64,000 nucleotides of DNA from Paenibacillus sp. FJAT-29882 (GCF_001510645.1 NZ_LMVB01000001.1:1478436-1542435), one strand, 5' to 3'. Counted from the stretch's first letter, positions 26,585 to 35,646 are shown. The notes: generated from the sequence alone by a model not told the origin. Numbers and translations are program-made.

Positions 26585-27034
26585 CTAGTGTGTAGATATG
26601 ATCTCTACTTCTAAAGAAATTTCTACATTCCCTTTTAGGGCTCGTGAAATCATACACGATGTCTCGGCTTTTTCGGCAAGCTTTCTTGCTAAACGATGAT
26701 CACTTTCATTCGCCTCTTGTTTGAGAACGACTTTAGGCCGATGGATGATTTTCTTATAAGTAAATACCCCATCCGTTACATCTACAATGCCTTCTGAATG
26801 AAGAGTAATTCTTTCTTTTTCCAGCTTACTTCTTTCCATCATCGCCGCTAACGTAATAATATAGCAAGTTGCTGCTGCTCCAAGTAGCATTTCATCTGGA
26901 TTTGTCCCAATACCTGGTCCATTCATTTCAGGGGGAATGCTTATTTGTGTTTTCAGATTGCCAGACTCTATTGTCCCAGTATCGTTTCGTCCACCTTCCC
27001 AAATTGCCTGTAAATGAAACTGGTGTTCTGCCAT
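26585..27034 (-). CDS. OsmC/Ohr family peroxidase-like protein
   Basis: The 149-residue protein starts after ggaggctattgat. It has the two conserved Cys of the family: LGAAATCYIITLA (about residue 57) and AETSCMISRAL (about 124). The GTNPDEMLLGA motif holds the helix start. It is of the YmaD/OsmC-like type, which reduces organic hydroperoxides with thiol partners. Its place in the quinone-stress island next to the dioxygenase operon fits. It is monocistronic and divergent from the dioxygenases. Confidence 0.87.
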   Translation of the reverse strand: MAEHQFHLQAIWEGGRNDTGTIESGNLKTQISIPPEMNGPGIGTNPDEMLLGAAATCYIITLAAMMERSKLEKERITLHSEGIVDVTDGVFTYKKIIHRPKVVLKQEANESDHRLARKLAEKAETSCMISRALKGNVEISLEVEIISTH

Positions 27035-27157
27035 ATCAATAGCCTCCTTGTTTAGTATGTACTCCTATTGTATAGCAAACTGCAGGTAATTCCTTGTGTT
27101 TTGCTTTGGAACAGAGGGGATGAAATCTCTTGCAATCTGCAAAAAGTAGAGGTTGTA

Positions 27158-27186
27158 TTGACAATTGCTAAAAAAAAAGTTATCTT
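27158..27186 (+). promoter_or_regulatory. Sigma-A promoter of the dioxygenase operon
   Basis: TTGACA at 27158-27163, a 17-base spacer, then TATCTT at 27181-27186. The -35 is perfect and the -10 matches at four positions. The -10 lies inside the first MhqR-type operator, which suits repression by steric block. Confidence 0.65.
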
Positions 27187-27198
27187 TAATTCAAGATA
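27181..27198 (+). promoter_or_regulatory. MhqR-type operator 1
   Basis: The 18-base sequence tatctttaattcaagata is an inverted repeat (tatctt/aagata around aatt). The B. subtilis MhqR consensus, as I recall it, is tATCTcgaAtTCgAGATa, so nearly all capital positions match. It overlaps the -10 box. Confidence 0.65.
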
Positions 27199-27233
27199 TC
27201 TGAATAAAGGTGATTATGAATGATTTCGTCACA

Positions 27234-27251
27234 TATCTCGAAAATAAGATA
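27234..27251 (+). promoter_or_regulatory. MhqR-type operator 2
   Basis: The sequence tatctcgaaaataagata has the perfect left half tatctcgaa of the MhqR consensus and the right half aagata. It lies 36 bases downstream of operator 1's end, within the untranslated leader. Two operators on one promoter region would allow cooperative repression. Confidence 0.6.
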
Positions 27252-27310
27252 AAAATAGAATATAAAATCCAATTTTAATTAAAGTAATATTTAAAAAGGA
27301 GCTGGATAAT

Positions 27311-28285
27311 ATGGAACTTAAAGGAATTCACCATGTATCAGCGATTACTGCAAGAGCAGGAGAGAATTTTGATTTTTATACTAAAACATTAGGTCTGCGT
27401 TTAATCAAGAAAACAGTGAATCAAGATGATATTGGTGTGTATCATTTATTTTACGGTGATGAAGTGGGGAATCCTGGAACGGAATTAACGTTTTTTGAAA
27501 TTCCGAACGCAGGAAAAGTACATGAAGGTAATAACAGTATTTCTGAGTTATCACTGCGTGTTGCAAATGACGATGCGTTAAATTTCTGGAAGAAACGTTT
27601 TGAAGAAGAGGGCGTTTGGCACGGGGAAATCACTAAAAGATACACACGTCTTGTTCTTCCATTCAAAGATTTTGAAGGACAGAGATTTGTGTTAGTTTCC
27701 GATGAGTATAATCAAGGTATAGCTGGTGGAAACCCTTGGGAAAGAAGTCCGATTCCAGCTGAATTCGCGATTCTTGGATTAGGACCAGTCTCATTGACTG
27801 TACCAAATAGTGAGCCAACGGAAAAAGTACTAGTTGAAATTATGGGGTTTAGGAAGGCAGGAAGCTATCCGTCAGAAGTTGAAGGACAATTAGAGACAAT
27901 CGTCTATGAAACAGGTGAAGGTGGAACAGGTGCAGAAGTGCATGTTGTAACACGTAATGATCTACCACGTGAACGTCTAGGGCATGGAGGCGTCCATCAT
28001 GTTGCTTTCCGCGTGGATAATGAAGAAGAAATGAAGCAATGGATTGCAAAAATAAATGAAAATAGAATTCCAAATTCAGGATTTGTAGATCGATATTACT
28101 TTAGATCATTATATTTCAGAGAACCAAACGGAGTTTTATTTGAGCTTGCGACAGATGGCCCAGGATTTGCAACAGATGAAGAGCTAGCACATTTAGGAGA
28201 AACTTTAGCATTACCGCCCTTCTTGGAATCAAAACGAGAACAAATTGAGGCGAAATTAAAACCATTGAACACGAAAATAAATTAA
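27311..28285 (+). CDS. Ring-cleaving dioxygenase 1 (MhqO/MhqA type)
   Basis: This 324-residue enzyme follows aaaaggagctggata. It has two VOC (glyoxalase/extradiol dioxygenase) modules. Likely iron ligands are in GIHHVSAIT (N-terminal), GGVHHVAFRV (about residue 225) and FREPNGVLFELATDGPGF (Glu, about 277). It is close to the B. subtilis MhqO/MhqE/MhqA enzymes that open hydroquinone rings in quinone detoxification. It is the first gene of a four-gene operon (27311-30488) under the two MhqR-type operators. The next gene encodes a paralogue. Confidence 0.9.
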   Translation: MELKGIHHVSAITARAGENFDFYTKTLGLRLIKKTVNQDDIGVYHLFYGDEVGNPGTELTFFEIPNAGKVHEGNNSISELSLRVANDDALNFWKKRFEEEGVWHGEITKRYTRLVLPFKDFEGQRFVLVSDEYNQGIAGGNPWERSPIPAEFAILGLGPVSLTVPNSEPTEKVLVEIMGFRKAGSYPSEVEGQLETIVYETGEGGTGAEVHVVTRNDLPRERLGHGGVHHVAFRVDNEEEMKQWIAKINENRIPNSGFVDRYYFRSLYFREPNGVLFELATDGPGFATDEELAHLGETLALPPFLESKREQIEAKLKPLNTKIN

Positions 28286-28305
28286 CGAGTAAAGGTAGAA
28301 TCACT

Positions 28306-29253
28306 ATGCAAAAGCAAACAACTGGAATTCACCATATTACGGCTATTGTCGGCAATCCACAGGAAAACGTCGATTTTTATGCAGGTGTCCTCGGCTTAAG
28401 AATGGTCAAGAAAACTGTAAACTTCGATGATCCAGGCACCTATCATTTATATTTTGGGGATGACGCAGGTTCGCCAGGGTCAATTATTACTTTTTTCCCT
28501 TGGCCAAATGCTTATCAAGGTCGTTTAGGTTCCGGACAAGTTGGAATCACATCCTATGTAGTACCAGAAAAAACATTGGGATTCTGGGAGGAACGTTTAA
28601 CGAAATTCAAGATTACCTTTGAAAAACATACACGATTTGGAGAGGAATATCTCGAACTTCATGATCCACATGGCTTAAACGTGGAACTTGTTGCCCGAAA
28701 AGCCGGGAAAAACAGTAGATGGTCATTTGGCGGCGTACCTACTGATAAAGCTATTAAAGGATTTGGCGGCGCTGTTCTTCTATCGGCCTCTCCAGAAAAA
28801 ACAATGAAAACGTTAGAAGAAGTTATGGGTTTGAAAAAAATGGCTGAAGAAGGAGATCTTGTACGATTTCAATCAACTTCAGATATTGGAAATATGATTG
28901 ATGTAAAGAAAATCGCTTTACCAAGGGGCCAAATGGGTGTAGGAACGGTTCATCATATTGCTTGGCGTGCGAATGACTCAGATGACCATAAAGAATGGCG
29001 TGAGCATGTAAGTCGTTTTGGCTTTGGTGTAACTCCGTTTAAGGATCGACAATATTTCGATGCGATTTACTTTCGGGAAGATGGTGGCATATTATTTGAA
29101 ATTGCCACAGATCCACCAGGATTTGCTTATGATGAATCATATGAGACGATGGGAAGTAAGTTAATGCTCCCATCATGGTTGGAAGAGAAACGAGAATCTA
29201 TTGAAACAACTTTATTACCGGCAATCCCAAGAGTATTGGAGGAAGATAAGTAA
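28306..29253 (+). CDS. Ring-cleaving dioxygenase 2 (MhqO/MhqA type)
   Basis: The protein has 315 residues and aligns along its length with the gene 20 bases upstream: GIHHITAIV, VKKTVNFDDPGTYHLYFGDDAG, VGTVHHIAWR and FREDGGILFEIATDPPGF hold the same putative iron ligands. The ribosome site (gtaaaggtagaatcact) is weaker than for the first copy. The two proteins have diverged clearly, so they may act on different quinone adducts. The stop codon overlaps the start of the esterase gene by one base. Confidence 0.9.
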   Translation: MQKQTTGIHHITAIVGNPQENVDFYAGVLGLRMVKKTVNFDDPGTYHLYFGDDAGSPGSIITFFPWPNAYQGRLGSGQVGITSYVVPEKTLGFWEERLTKFKITFEKHTRFGEEYLELHDPHGLNVELVARKAGKNSRWSFGGVPTDKAIKGFGGAVLLSASPEKTMKTLEEVMGLKKMAEEGDLVRFQSTSDIGNMIDVKKIALPRGQMGVGTVHHIAWRANDSDDHKEWREHVSRFGFGVTPFKDRQYFDAIYFREDGGILFEIATDPPGFAYDESYETMGSKLMLPSWLEEKRESIETTLLPAIPRVLEEDK

Positions 29254-29864
29254 TGATGAAACATATTTTTCAAAAGGGAAGTAATTTAGAGACACCTGTT
29301 TTATTGCTTTTACATGGTACAGGAGGGACGGAAACCGATTTACTGGGAATAGCTGAGATGGTATCCCCTGAATCCTCTGTTTTAAGTGTTCGAGGAAATG
29401 TGTTAGAGAGTGGGATGCCTCGTTTTTTTCGCCGACTTGCAGAAGGTGTATTTGATGAAGAGGATTTGGTGTTTCGCACACAGGAATTAAATGAATTTCT
29501 TGATCACGCAGCAAAAGAATACGGGTTCGACCGCAAAAACATCGTAGCACTTGGCTATTCAAATGGTGCCAATATTGCTGCAAGTTTGCTGTTTCATTAT
29601 GAGGGAGCGTTGAAAGGAGCCATCCTTCATCATCCGATGGTGCCAAGACGTGGAATCGATTTACCGAATAATAGCGGCATCCCCATCTTTATTGGCGCAG
29701 GGGTGAATGATCCATTATGCCCAGCGAAGGAAACGGAAGATTTAAGCCAACTGCTTGAATCGGCTGGTGCATCGGTTGAAGTGAAATGGGAAAACTTTGG
29801 TCACCAGTTGACACGATCTGAAGTAGAAGAGGCAGGAGTTTGGTTTCAAAAACATTTTGGCTAA
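29253..29864 (+). CDS. mhqD: MhqD-like carboxylesterase/phospholipase
   Basis: The 203-residue alpha/beta hydrolase starts at ATG 29253 or the adjacent ATG 29256. Motifs are LLLHGTGG (oxyanion hole), GYSNGANIAA (nucleophile Ser about residue 113), GAGVNDPLCP (Asp) and FGHQLT (His), so the triad is complete. It is the MhqD/YodD type, found with ring-cleaving dioxygenases (mhqED in B. subtilis) and induced by hydroquinones under MhqR. Gene overlap with the dioxygenase supports the same pathway. Confidence 0.9.
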   Translation: MMKHIFQKGSNLETPVLLLLHGTGGTETDLLGIAEMVSPESSVLSVRGNVLESGMPRFFRRLAEGVFDEEDLVFRTQELNEFLDHAAKEYGFDRKNIVALGYSNGANIAASLLFHYEGALKGAILHHPMVPRRGIDLPNNSGIPIFIGAGVNDPLCPAKETEDLSQLLESAGASVEVKWENFGHQLTRSEVEEAGVWFQKHFG

Positions 29865-29876
29865 AAGGGTGATCAA

Positions 29877-30488
29877 ATGATTTCTTTGAATCCAGAAACG
29901 ATAACGGAACGGGATAATTATAAAATTTTGGTTGGGAGTATTATTCCGAGACCGATTGCCTTGGTGACAACACTCTCGAATGAGGGTGTCATCAATGCAG
30001 CCCCATTCAGCTATTTTAATATTGTTAGTTCAAATCCGCCGTTGCTTTCTGTGTCGATCCAGCGTAAAGCTGGTATTCAAAAAGATACGGCACGGAATGC
30101 TATCGAAAAAGGGGAATTTGTTATTCACATTACCGATGAGAATATTGTAGCAGAAGCAAATGAAACAGCAGCTGAACTGCCACCAGAAAAAAGTGAATTG
30201 GAAAGAACGAATTTTACCCTTGTTGAAAGTGAACGGATTACTGTCCCTGGAATTAGAGAAGCAAAAATCCGTTTTGAATGTAGGCTTGAACAGGCGATTC
30301 CATTAGGTGGCAATGATTTGGAGTTGGGATGCGACTTATTGATTGGAAGAGTGGTGTGCTATCATATCGACGAAACGCTCTATCATGAAGGCCGGATAGA
30401 TGCACTGGGATTAAACCCAGTGGCAAGACTTGCTGGTACTAATTATTCGAAACTAGGTGAACAATTTTCGATCGAACGTCCGAAATAA
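29877..30488 (+). CDS. Flavin reductase-like protein (flavoredoxin family)
   Basis: The 203-residue protein follows aaagggtgatcaa. It has the FMN-binding split-barrel pattern: YKILVGSIIPRPIALVTT at the N-terminus, INAAPFSYFNIVSSNPPLLSVSI, KDTARNAIEKGEFVIHI and the C-terminal NPVARLAGTNYSKLGE. Members bind FMN and reduce or oxidise small aromatic or flavin substrates. As fourth gene of the operon, 12 bases after the esterase, it probably supplies reduced flavin or reduces quinones. It takes the place of the nitroreductase MhqN found in B. subtilis mhq operons. Confidence 0.88.
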   Translation: MISLNPETITERDNYKILVGSIIPRPIALVTTLSNEGVINAAPFSYFNIVSSNPPLLSVSIQRKAGIQKDTARNAIEKGEFVIHITDENIVAEANETAAELPPEKSELERTNFTLVESERITVPGIREAKIRFECRLEQAIPLGGNDLELGCDLLIGRVVCYHIDETLYHEGRIDALGLNPVARLAGTNYSKLGEQFSIERPK

Positions 30489-30537
30489 GATAAGCAAACA
30501 CTGCTTTATGACATGATAAAAATATAGGTTGTGAAAA

Positions 30538-30580
30538 ATTGGGTGTTCCTTTCATTACGGAACATCTTCTTTTTCTTATA
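30538..30580 (+). terminator. Terminator of the dioxygenase operon
   Basis: The stem gtgttcc, loop tttcatta, ggaacat is followed by cttctttttcttat, about 50 bases past the stop. Confidence 0.65.
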
Positions 30581-30745
30581 ATGAAAGATTGATATTAGTT
30601 GATTCAATAAATGGATCTGGTTATTAAGCAATATCATTCGATTTTTATGCAAGTCATCCTTTCTTTTATGTTATCAAACGTTGCCATCAAGTTTTTTATT
30701 GATTTTGCTCACAAATCAATCATACCCTTAACAAATACGACCTTT

Positions 30746-30795
30746 TTTATCCAACTCTTAACGGGCAGTAAGACCCCCACTGATGGAACTTTATT
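30746..30795. repeat. Family A element, short form (A4)
   Basis: The sequence starts tttatccaactcttaacgggc, has agtaagacccccactgatgg and ends aactttattt. It is the short form in the orientation opposite to A1. It lies in the leader of the CoxG-like gene. Confidence 0.75.
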
Positions 30796-30901
30796 TGTTA
30801 GAAATGATAAGTAGAAATAGCTTCTATTTGAGGGTTTTAGTTCTATTTTGACTGTCTGTGTATATACAGTAATGAGAGAGAGTTGTGAGGAGATGAGCAA
30901 A

Positions 30902-31357
30902 ATGGCGAGTGGTGAACATAGTGTAATCATACCATTATCTATTGAAAAGGTATGGGATTTTGTTAGTGTGATTGATAATTGGGCTCCGCTAGTACCAGGA
31001 TACATTTCACATACGGTGATGACAAAGAACCAGTCAACATGGGAATTCATAAGTGATTTTGGGCTGTTTAAGAAAAAGGTAAAACTGCTTGTGGATATTA
31101 CAGAATGGTCGGGACCAGAGATCGTCACATTTCGCCTAACAGGAATGAATGAAAATTTCTTAGGTAGTGGTTATTTCAGAGCTGAAATGATTGATAAGAA
31201 CCAAACGAAAATGACTGGGCAACTGGATATAACAGCAAAAGGAATGAAAGCACCTATGGCTAATTCGCTGTTAAAATCAAATGTCCCTGAAACTGCAAAA
31301 GCACTTTCAGATGCGGTTGCAGGCAAGTTGCTAGAAATTCATCATGTAGCAGGATAA
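30902..31357 (+). CDS. CoxG-like SRPBCC domain protein
   Basis: It has 151 residues. Start is the ATG 9 bases after gaggag; ATGs further upstream are too close or unsupported. The pattern IPLSIEKVWDFVSVIDNWAPLVPGY at the N-terminus and TGQLDITAKGMKAPMANSLLKSNVPET toward the end are typical of the CO-dehydrogenase subunit G (CoxG) group of the START/SRPBCC fold, a lipid- or ligand-binding helix-grip barrel. No CO dehydrogenase genes are near, so the name marks only the fold. Function here is unknown. Confidence 0.82.
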   Translation: MASGEHSVIIPLSIEKVWDFVSVIDNWAPLVPGYISHTVMTKNQSTWEFISDFGLFKKKVKLLVDITEWSGPEIVTFRLTGMNENFLGSGYFRAEMIDKNQTKMTGQLDITAKGMKAPMANSLLKSNVPETAKALSDAVAGKLLEIHHVAG

Positions 31358-31437
31358 GATACAATTCACTTATACTAAAATAGTAGTACGTGTTCAAAAT
31401 GTATGATCAGAAAAGGGAAACCAATTTTTATTGATGG

Positions 31438-31482
31438 CGAAGCTCTGTACCCTTGTTAAAGTGTACAGAGCTCCGTTTTTAT
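31438..31482 (+). terminator. Terminator of the CoxG-like gene
   Basis: The arms agctctgtac and gtacagagct pair perfectly around ccttgttaaa-type loop bases and are followed by ccgtttttattt. Confidence 0.8.
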
Positions 31483-31661
31483 TTCTTACATAATGATGAA
31501 CACTTTCTAAATGAGAAAACAGTCTTAACAGAATAAAATTATGAAACTTATTATAGATGATCATCGTATATACTACTATCCCCTTACATTTAAGGTACGA
31601 GCAGATACACTTTTCTTATCCGTATTTGCGTGGTATTGTTAATCTTACTAAGAAATATTCG

Positions 31662-33134
31662 AAGGTGTTGATTGAGATAGAGGCGCAAATCACTTCTATA
31701 TTATTTAATTTTGTGCTGGGACTAAATATTCTTTTTGCTTTATTTGTTGTTTTTTGGGAAAGAAGGGATGCAGGCGCTTCTTGGGCTTGGTTACTTGTGC
31801 TATTCTTTTTTCCAGTGGCTGGTTTTATCTTATATTTAATTTTAGGACGGACATTGCGACGTGCTCATCACTTTGAATGGGAAGGTCGCGAGAAAATCGG
31901 GATTGATGCTATTCTGAAAAATCAACAGGAGCAATTGAATTTAAATCAATTTGATTTCAGGAATCAGATAACCGAAGAGAATAAAGACTTGATTTATATG
32001 CATTTGCGAACGAATGATGCAGTATTAACAGAAGACAATTCTGTTGAAATCTTCACAGATGGCAATGAAAAGTTTGCACAGCTGTTTGAAGATATTAGAG
32101 CGGCGAAAGATCATATACATATTCAGTATTATATTCTTAAAAAAGACGAGCTAGGCAAAAAATTCATTGACCTGTTGACCTTGAAAGCAGAAGAAGGTGT
32201 CACAGTACGTGTACTCTATGATGAACTAGGTTCCCGTGGACTAACGAAGCGTTTTTTTAAGGAGTTTCGGAAAGCTGGAGGTTTAATCGAAGTATTTTTC
32301 CCGAGCAAATTGCCCTTTATTAACTTGCGGCTTAACTTTCGTAATCATCGCAAGCTGGTCATTATTGATGGGAGGATCGGTTATATCGGCGGCTTTAATG
32401 TTGGTGATGAATATTTAGGATTAAATCCAAAATTCGGTTATTGGCGTGATACTCATCTGCGGATTCAAGGTTCAGCTGTTTACACGATTCAGACGGTGTT
32501 TATTCTCGATTGGAATGAGGCGTCTAAACACCATGATATTGGCTTTGTTCCGAAACATTTTCCTGAAATACATGCACCTTGTGATTCCATTGGGATGCAG
32601 ATTGTAACAAGTGGTCCAGATTCCAAATGGGAGCAAATAAAAAATGGGTATATTAAGTTAATCATGTCGGCTAAAGACTCCATTTTAATTCAAACTCCTT
32701 ATTTTGTGCCTGATGCAAGCTTACTGGATGCCCTCCGTATTGCGGCATTATCTGGTATTAAAGTAAGCCTAATGATACCCAATAAGCCTGACCATATGTT
32801 CGTATATTGGGCTACCTATTCTTATATTGGTGAGTTGCTTGAGGCAGGGGCAACGATTTATATTTATGATAATGGCTTTTTACATGCGAAGACGATTATC
32901 GTAGACAATGAAACAGCTTCAGTAGGAACGTCGAATATTGATATGCGAAGCTTTAAATTAAATTTCGAAGTGAACGCCTTTATTTACGATGGTAAATTCG
33001 CCAATGCACTTACAAATTCTTTTGAAGAAGACATCAAAGTTTCAAAGCAACTTACTCTTGAAGACTATCATAAGCGCTCATTATGGCTTCGTTTTAAAGA
33101 ATCGATATCAAGGTTATTGGCACCTATATTATAA
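31662..33134 (+). CDS. cls: Cardiolipin synthase
   Basis: The enzyme joins two phosphatidylglycerols into cardiolipin at the membrane. Two N-terminal helices (SILFNFVLGLNILFALFVVF and WLLVLFFFPVAGFILYLIL) flank the family motif ERRDAGASWAW. Two PLD motifs follow: HRKLVIIDGRIGYIGGFN and HAKTIIVDNETASVGTSN. The frame is open from ATG 31557, but that start has no ribosome site and would add 35 residues. B. subtilis YwnE has about 482 residues, so I prefer GTG 31662 or TTG 31665 (about 490). The start stays uncertain. It is monocistronic. Confidence 0.9.
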   Translation, partial: KVLIEIEAQITSILFNFVLGLNILFALFVVFWERRDAGASWAWLLVLFFFPVAGFILYLILGRTLRRAHHFEWEGREKIGIDAILKNQQEQLNLNQFDFRNQITEENKDLIYMHLRTNDAVLTEDNSVEIFTDGNEKFAQLFEDIRAAKDHIHIQYYILKKDELGKKFIDLLTLKAEEGVTVRVLYDELGSRGLTKRFFKEFRKAGGLIEVFFPSKLPFINLRLNFRNHRKLVIIDGRIGYIGGFNVGDEYLGLNPKFGYWRDTHLRIQGSAVYTIQTVFILDWNEASKHHDIGFVPKHFPEIHAPCDSIGMQIVTSGPDSKWEQIKNGYIKLIMSAKDSILIQTPYFVPDASLLDALRIAALSGIKVSLMIPNKPDHMFVYWATYSYIGELLEAGATIYIYDNGFLHAKTIIVDNETASVGTSNIDMRSFKLNFEVNAFIYDGKFANALTNSFEEDIKVSKQLTLEDYHKRSLWLRFKESISRLLAPIL

Positions 33135-33306
33135 AATGAAATTTCGATTAGAGTGAGTATTACAACATAAATACGTTCATGCCCCTTGAATTAGGTTGCG
33201 TCTTTGTAGCCCTAAGTATGGCATTTATGTACACTTAGTAACAAAAACTCATTTAAAAAAATGATTAACTAAAAAAATTCTATCATTTCGGAGTGGAGGA
33301 AATCAC

Positions 33307-34434
33307 TTGTTTAAAACGAAGTCAAAATTACAGTTTTGGACTTTACAGTTATTATTAATGGCTCTTTTGATATTCGTTTCTACAAAAATCTCTTTTTTGT
33401 TTGAGCCGATCGTAATCTTTACGACTACATTATTTTTCCCAATATTAATCGCAGGCTTTCTTTACTTTATTTTCAATCCAGTTGTCATTTTTTTGACGAA
33501 TCAAAGAGTTCCCAAAGGCTTAGCAATCCTATTGATTTTTGTCTTATTTGTGGGGATCATTGCCATCCTCGGCAGTTTAATTGGACCAGCGTTAACTAAA
33601 CAAATCACAGAATTGGTGAATAATTTACCAGAGTATATTGTTCAAGGTCGAGAATTTTTCGATAATTTCCTAGCTTCTAAGCAATATCAATGGTTGTTGA
33701 ATCAAAATTATGTATCATTGGATAAGATAGAATCATCGCTCATAAATTTTGTAAAAGAATTACCTAGTTACTTAACCACTAGTTTATCTTCTGTATTCAG
33801 CGTAGTAACGAACATTACATTAACAATCGTTACGGTACCTTTCGTTCTATTTTATATGCTGAAGGATGGACATAAATTCCCCCATGCGATTGCCAAATTC
33901 ATTCCTGCTCATTATCGACGTGAAGGGATTACTTTATTAGGAGAAACAGCAACAACATTGTCCACTTATATTCAAGGACAGTTCTTAGTTTGTCTGTTTG
34001 TCGGGGTAGCAACATTTATCGGCTATTTAATCATTGATCTTCCATATGCCATAGTCTTGGCCTTAATCGGGGCACTTACTAATATTATTCCCTATGTTGG
34101 CCCGTTTTTGGGAGCAGCACCGGCCGTCATTGTTGGATTGATTGATTCACCCATTCAAGCGGGTATTGTTATAATAGTTGTTGTTATTGTTCAACAGCTT
34201 GATAGTAATCTTATTTCTCCACTTGTTATAGGGAAGAAATTAAATACACACCCATTGACAATTATCTTCGTGTTGCTCGTAGCTGGTAATCTGGCTGGAA
34301 TTTTAGGGATGATTCTTGCTATTCCTACATATTCTGTCATCAAGACGATTGTGCTAAATATTGTTAAATTCATTCGCTTAAAAAGACGTTCTGAAATTGA
34401 AAATCCAGACTCAGAACCGCCTATCATTGAATGA
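33307..34434 (+). CDS. yueF: AI-2E family transporter (YueF-like)
   Basis: It has 375 residues and starts at TTG after gagtggaggaaatcac. The layout is the family one: three N-terminal helices, a soluble region of about 80 residues (PALTKQITELVNNLPEYI onwards), then five helices. Family motifs PFVLFYMLKDG and NIIPYVGPFLGAAPAVIVGL are present, as is DSNLISPLVIGKKLNTHPLTIIF. Members include TqsA and Na+/H+ antiporter-like proteins; substrate is not predictable. It is followed by an SDR gene, as yueF is near yueD in B. subtilis, but a terminator lies between. Confidence 0.88.
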   Translation: MFKTKSKLQFWTLQLLLMALLIFVSTKISFLFEPIVIFTTTLFFPILIAGFLYFIFNPVVIFLTNQRVPKGLAILLIFVLFVGIIAILGSLIGPALTKQITELVNNLPEYIVQGREFFDNFLASKQYQWLLNQNYVSLDKIESSLINFVKELPSYLTTSLSSVFSVVTNITLTIVTVPFVLFYMLKDGHKFPHAIAKFIPAHYRREGITLLGETATTLSTYIQGQFLVCLFVGVATFIGYLIIDLPYAIVLALIGALTNIIPYVGPFLGAAPAVIVGLIDSPIQAGIVIIVVVIVQQLDSNLISPLVIGKKLNTHPLTIIFVLLVAGNLAGILGMILAIPTYSVIKTIVLNIVKFIRLKRRSEIENPDSEPPIIE

Positions 34435-34440
34435 CTTTTT

Positions 34441-34483
34441 AAAACGCCTGGTTTTCGTGCTGATTTCCAGGTGTTTTTTTAGA
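34441..34483 (+). terminator. Terminator of the AI-2E transporter gene
   Basis: The arms aacgcctgg and ccaggtgtt around a 16-base loop are followed by ttttttag. Confidence 0.75.
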
Positions 34484-34546
34484 TAGATCATAAACATGTA
34501 GAGATGATCCATATTTTCGTACAATTTAAGTAAAAGGCGGGATAAT

Positions 34547-35287
34547 ATGAAAACATTTATTATAACAGGAGCTTCTAAGGGACTTGGTGCTGCATTGGCA
34601 GAAATATGTCTTAATCAGGGGTTCCGATGTATACTAGTCGCAAGAAATAATCATAAAACCTTGCAAAAGAGTGAAAATCTTGCATTTGTTAGCGCAGATT
34701 TAACTGAAACAAACCAATTAGAAAGGGTCATGGGTGAAATTATTTCTCATTTTAACAATGATGAAGATGAGTTGTATTTCATTAATAACGCTGGTATGGT
34801 TGAACCAATAAAACGGATTGGAGAACTAGATGCGGAAGCATTTAGTTTACATGCAAAATTGAATTATCTGGCTCCGGCGATTCTAATGGATTCATTTTTA
34901 AGAAGAACAAAAGGGTACAAGAATAAGAAAGTGGTTGTCAATATCTCAAGTGGGGCAGCAAAGAATCCTTATGAAGGCTGGGGCGCGTATTGCAGTTCGA
35001 AAGCGGGTCTTGAAATGTATACGAGAGTTGCTGGAGCTGAACAATTGAGAGAGGAAAATCCCGCATACGTGATATCATTTTCTCCTGGTGTGATGGATAC
35101 AACTATGCAAAAAGTGATCCGTTCTGCAAATGAGACTGATTTTGCTGATTCTGCGAAATTTCATGATTATAAGGAGAAAGGAATGCTACGGACACCTGAT
35201 TTTGTTGCAAATATCTTACTTGAGTTACTAGATGAACAGGAATTGGATAATGGGAAATTTTACGATATAAAAGAGTTAATAAAATAA
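34547..35287 (+). CDS. yueD: Short-chain dehydrogenase (benzil/sepiapterin reductase type)
   Basis: The 246-residue enzyme follows aaaaggcgggata. It has the NADP-binding TGASKGLGAALAE at residues 6-18, FINNAGMVEP, the catalytic Ser in VNISSGAAKNP, and YCSSK (Tyr/Lys). The pattern and length match YueD, the (S)-benzoin-forming benzil reductase of Bacillus, a relative of sepiapterin reductase. The physiological substrate is unknown. Confidence 0.88.
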   Translation: MKTFIITGASKGLGAALAEICLNQGFRCILVARNNHKTLQKSENLAFVSADLTETNQLERVMGEIISHFNNDEDELYFINNAGMVEPIKRIGELDAEAFSLHAKLNYLAPAILMDSFLRRTKGYKNKKVVVNISSGAAKNPYEGWGAYCSSKAGLEMYTRVAGAEQLREENPAYVISFSPGVMDTTMQKVIRSANETDFADSAKFHDYKEKGMLRTPDFVANILLELLDEQELDNGKFYDIKELIK

Positions 35288-35343
35288 CTACCAAGAAATA
35301 TGGATAATTCATCCCTATCAAAAATAGTGTCCAAACCATTCAT

Positions 35344-35646
35344 TCATTTTTCATATTCCATGATGAGTGAATGGAGAGTTTGGACTTCTCTGTATGTATT
35401 TACATCGTACAAATCAATCGAATGCTCGATTGTATTCTCTTTACTTATACATGAAATGCTATGAGGAACAACGCATTTGTCATAGCTATCTCTGTTACCC
35501 AAGACAGATTCCATGGACGGTGTAGCCTTTACGGCTTCATTGCTAGTATATAATTCTCCTTTGTTTAACTGCGACTTTGCATGGAAAGAAGCTATAAAGC
35601 AAGCCGAAAGCAGAAAAGCTAAGCTTATAATCTTCAAATTACGCAT
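35344..35646 (-). CDS. Small secreted protein or lipoprotein
   Basis: The 100-residue protein follows ttaggaggataaga. The N-terminus (NLKIISLAFLLSACFIAS) is a signal peptide; LSAC could be a lipobox with Cys16, although the hydrophobic stretch continues beyond it. The mature part is polar with two more Cys (KCVVPHSISC) that could form a disulfide. I know no family for it. The left end of the gene, with the AT-rich spacer beyond, may terminate without a hairpin. Confidence 0.6.
   Translation of the reverse strand: MRNLKIISLAFLLSACFIASFHAKSQLNKGELYTSNEAVKATPSMESVLGNRDSYDKCVVPHSISCISKENTIEHSIDLYDVNTYREVQTLHSLIMEYEK

Noticed and set aside
30611..30814. Plus-strand 67-residue frame
   Set aside because: Its second half is family A element A4 and it has no ribosome site.
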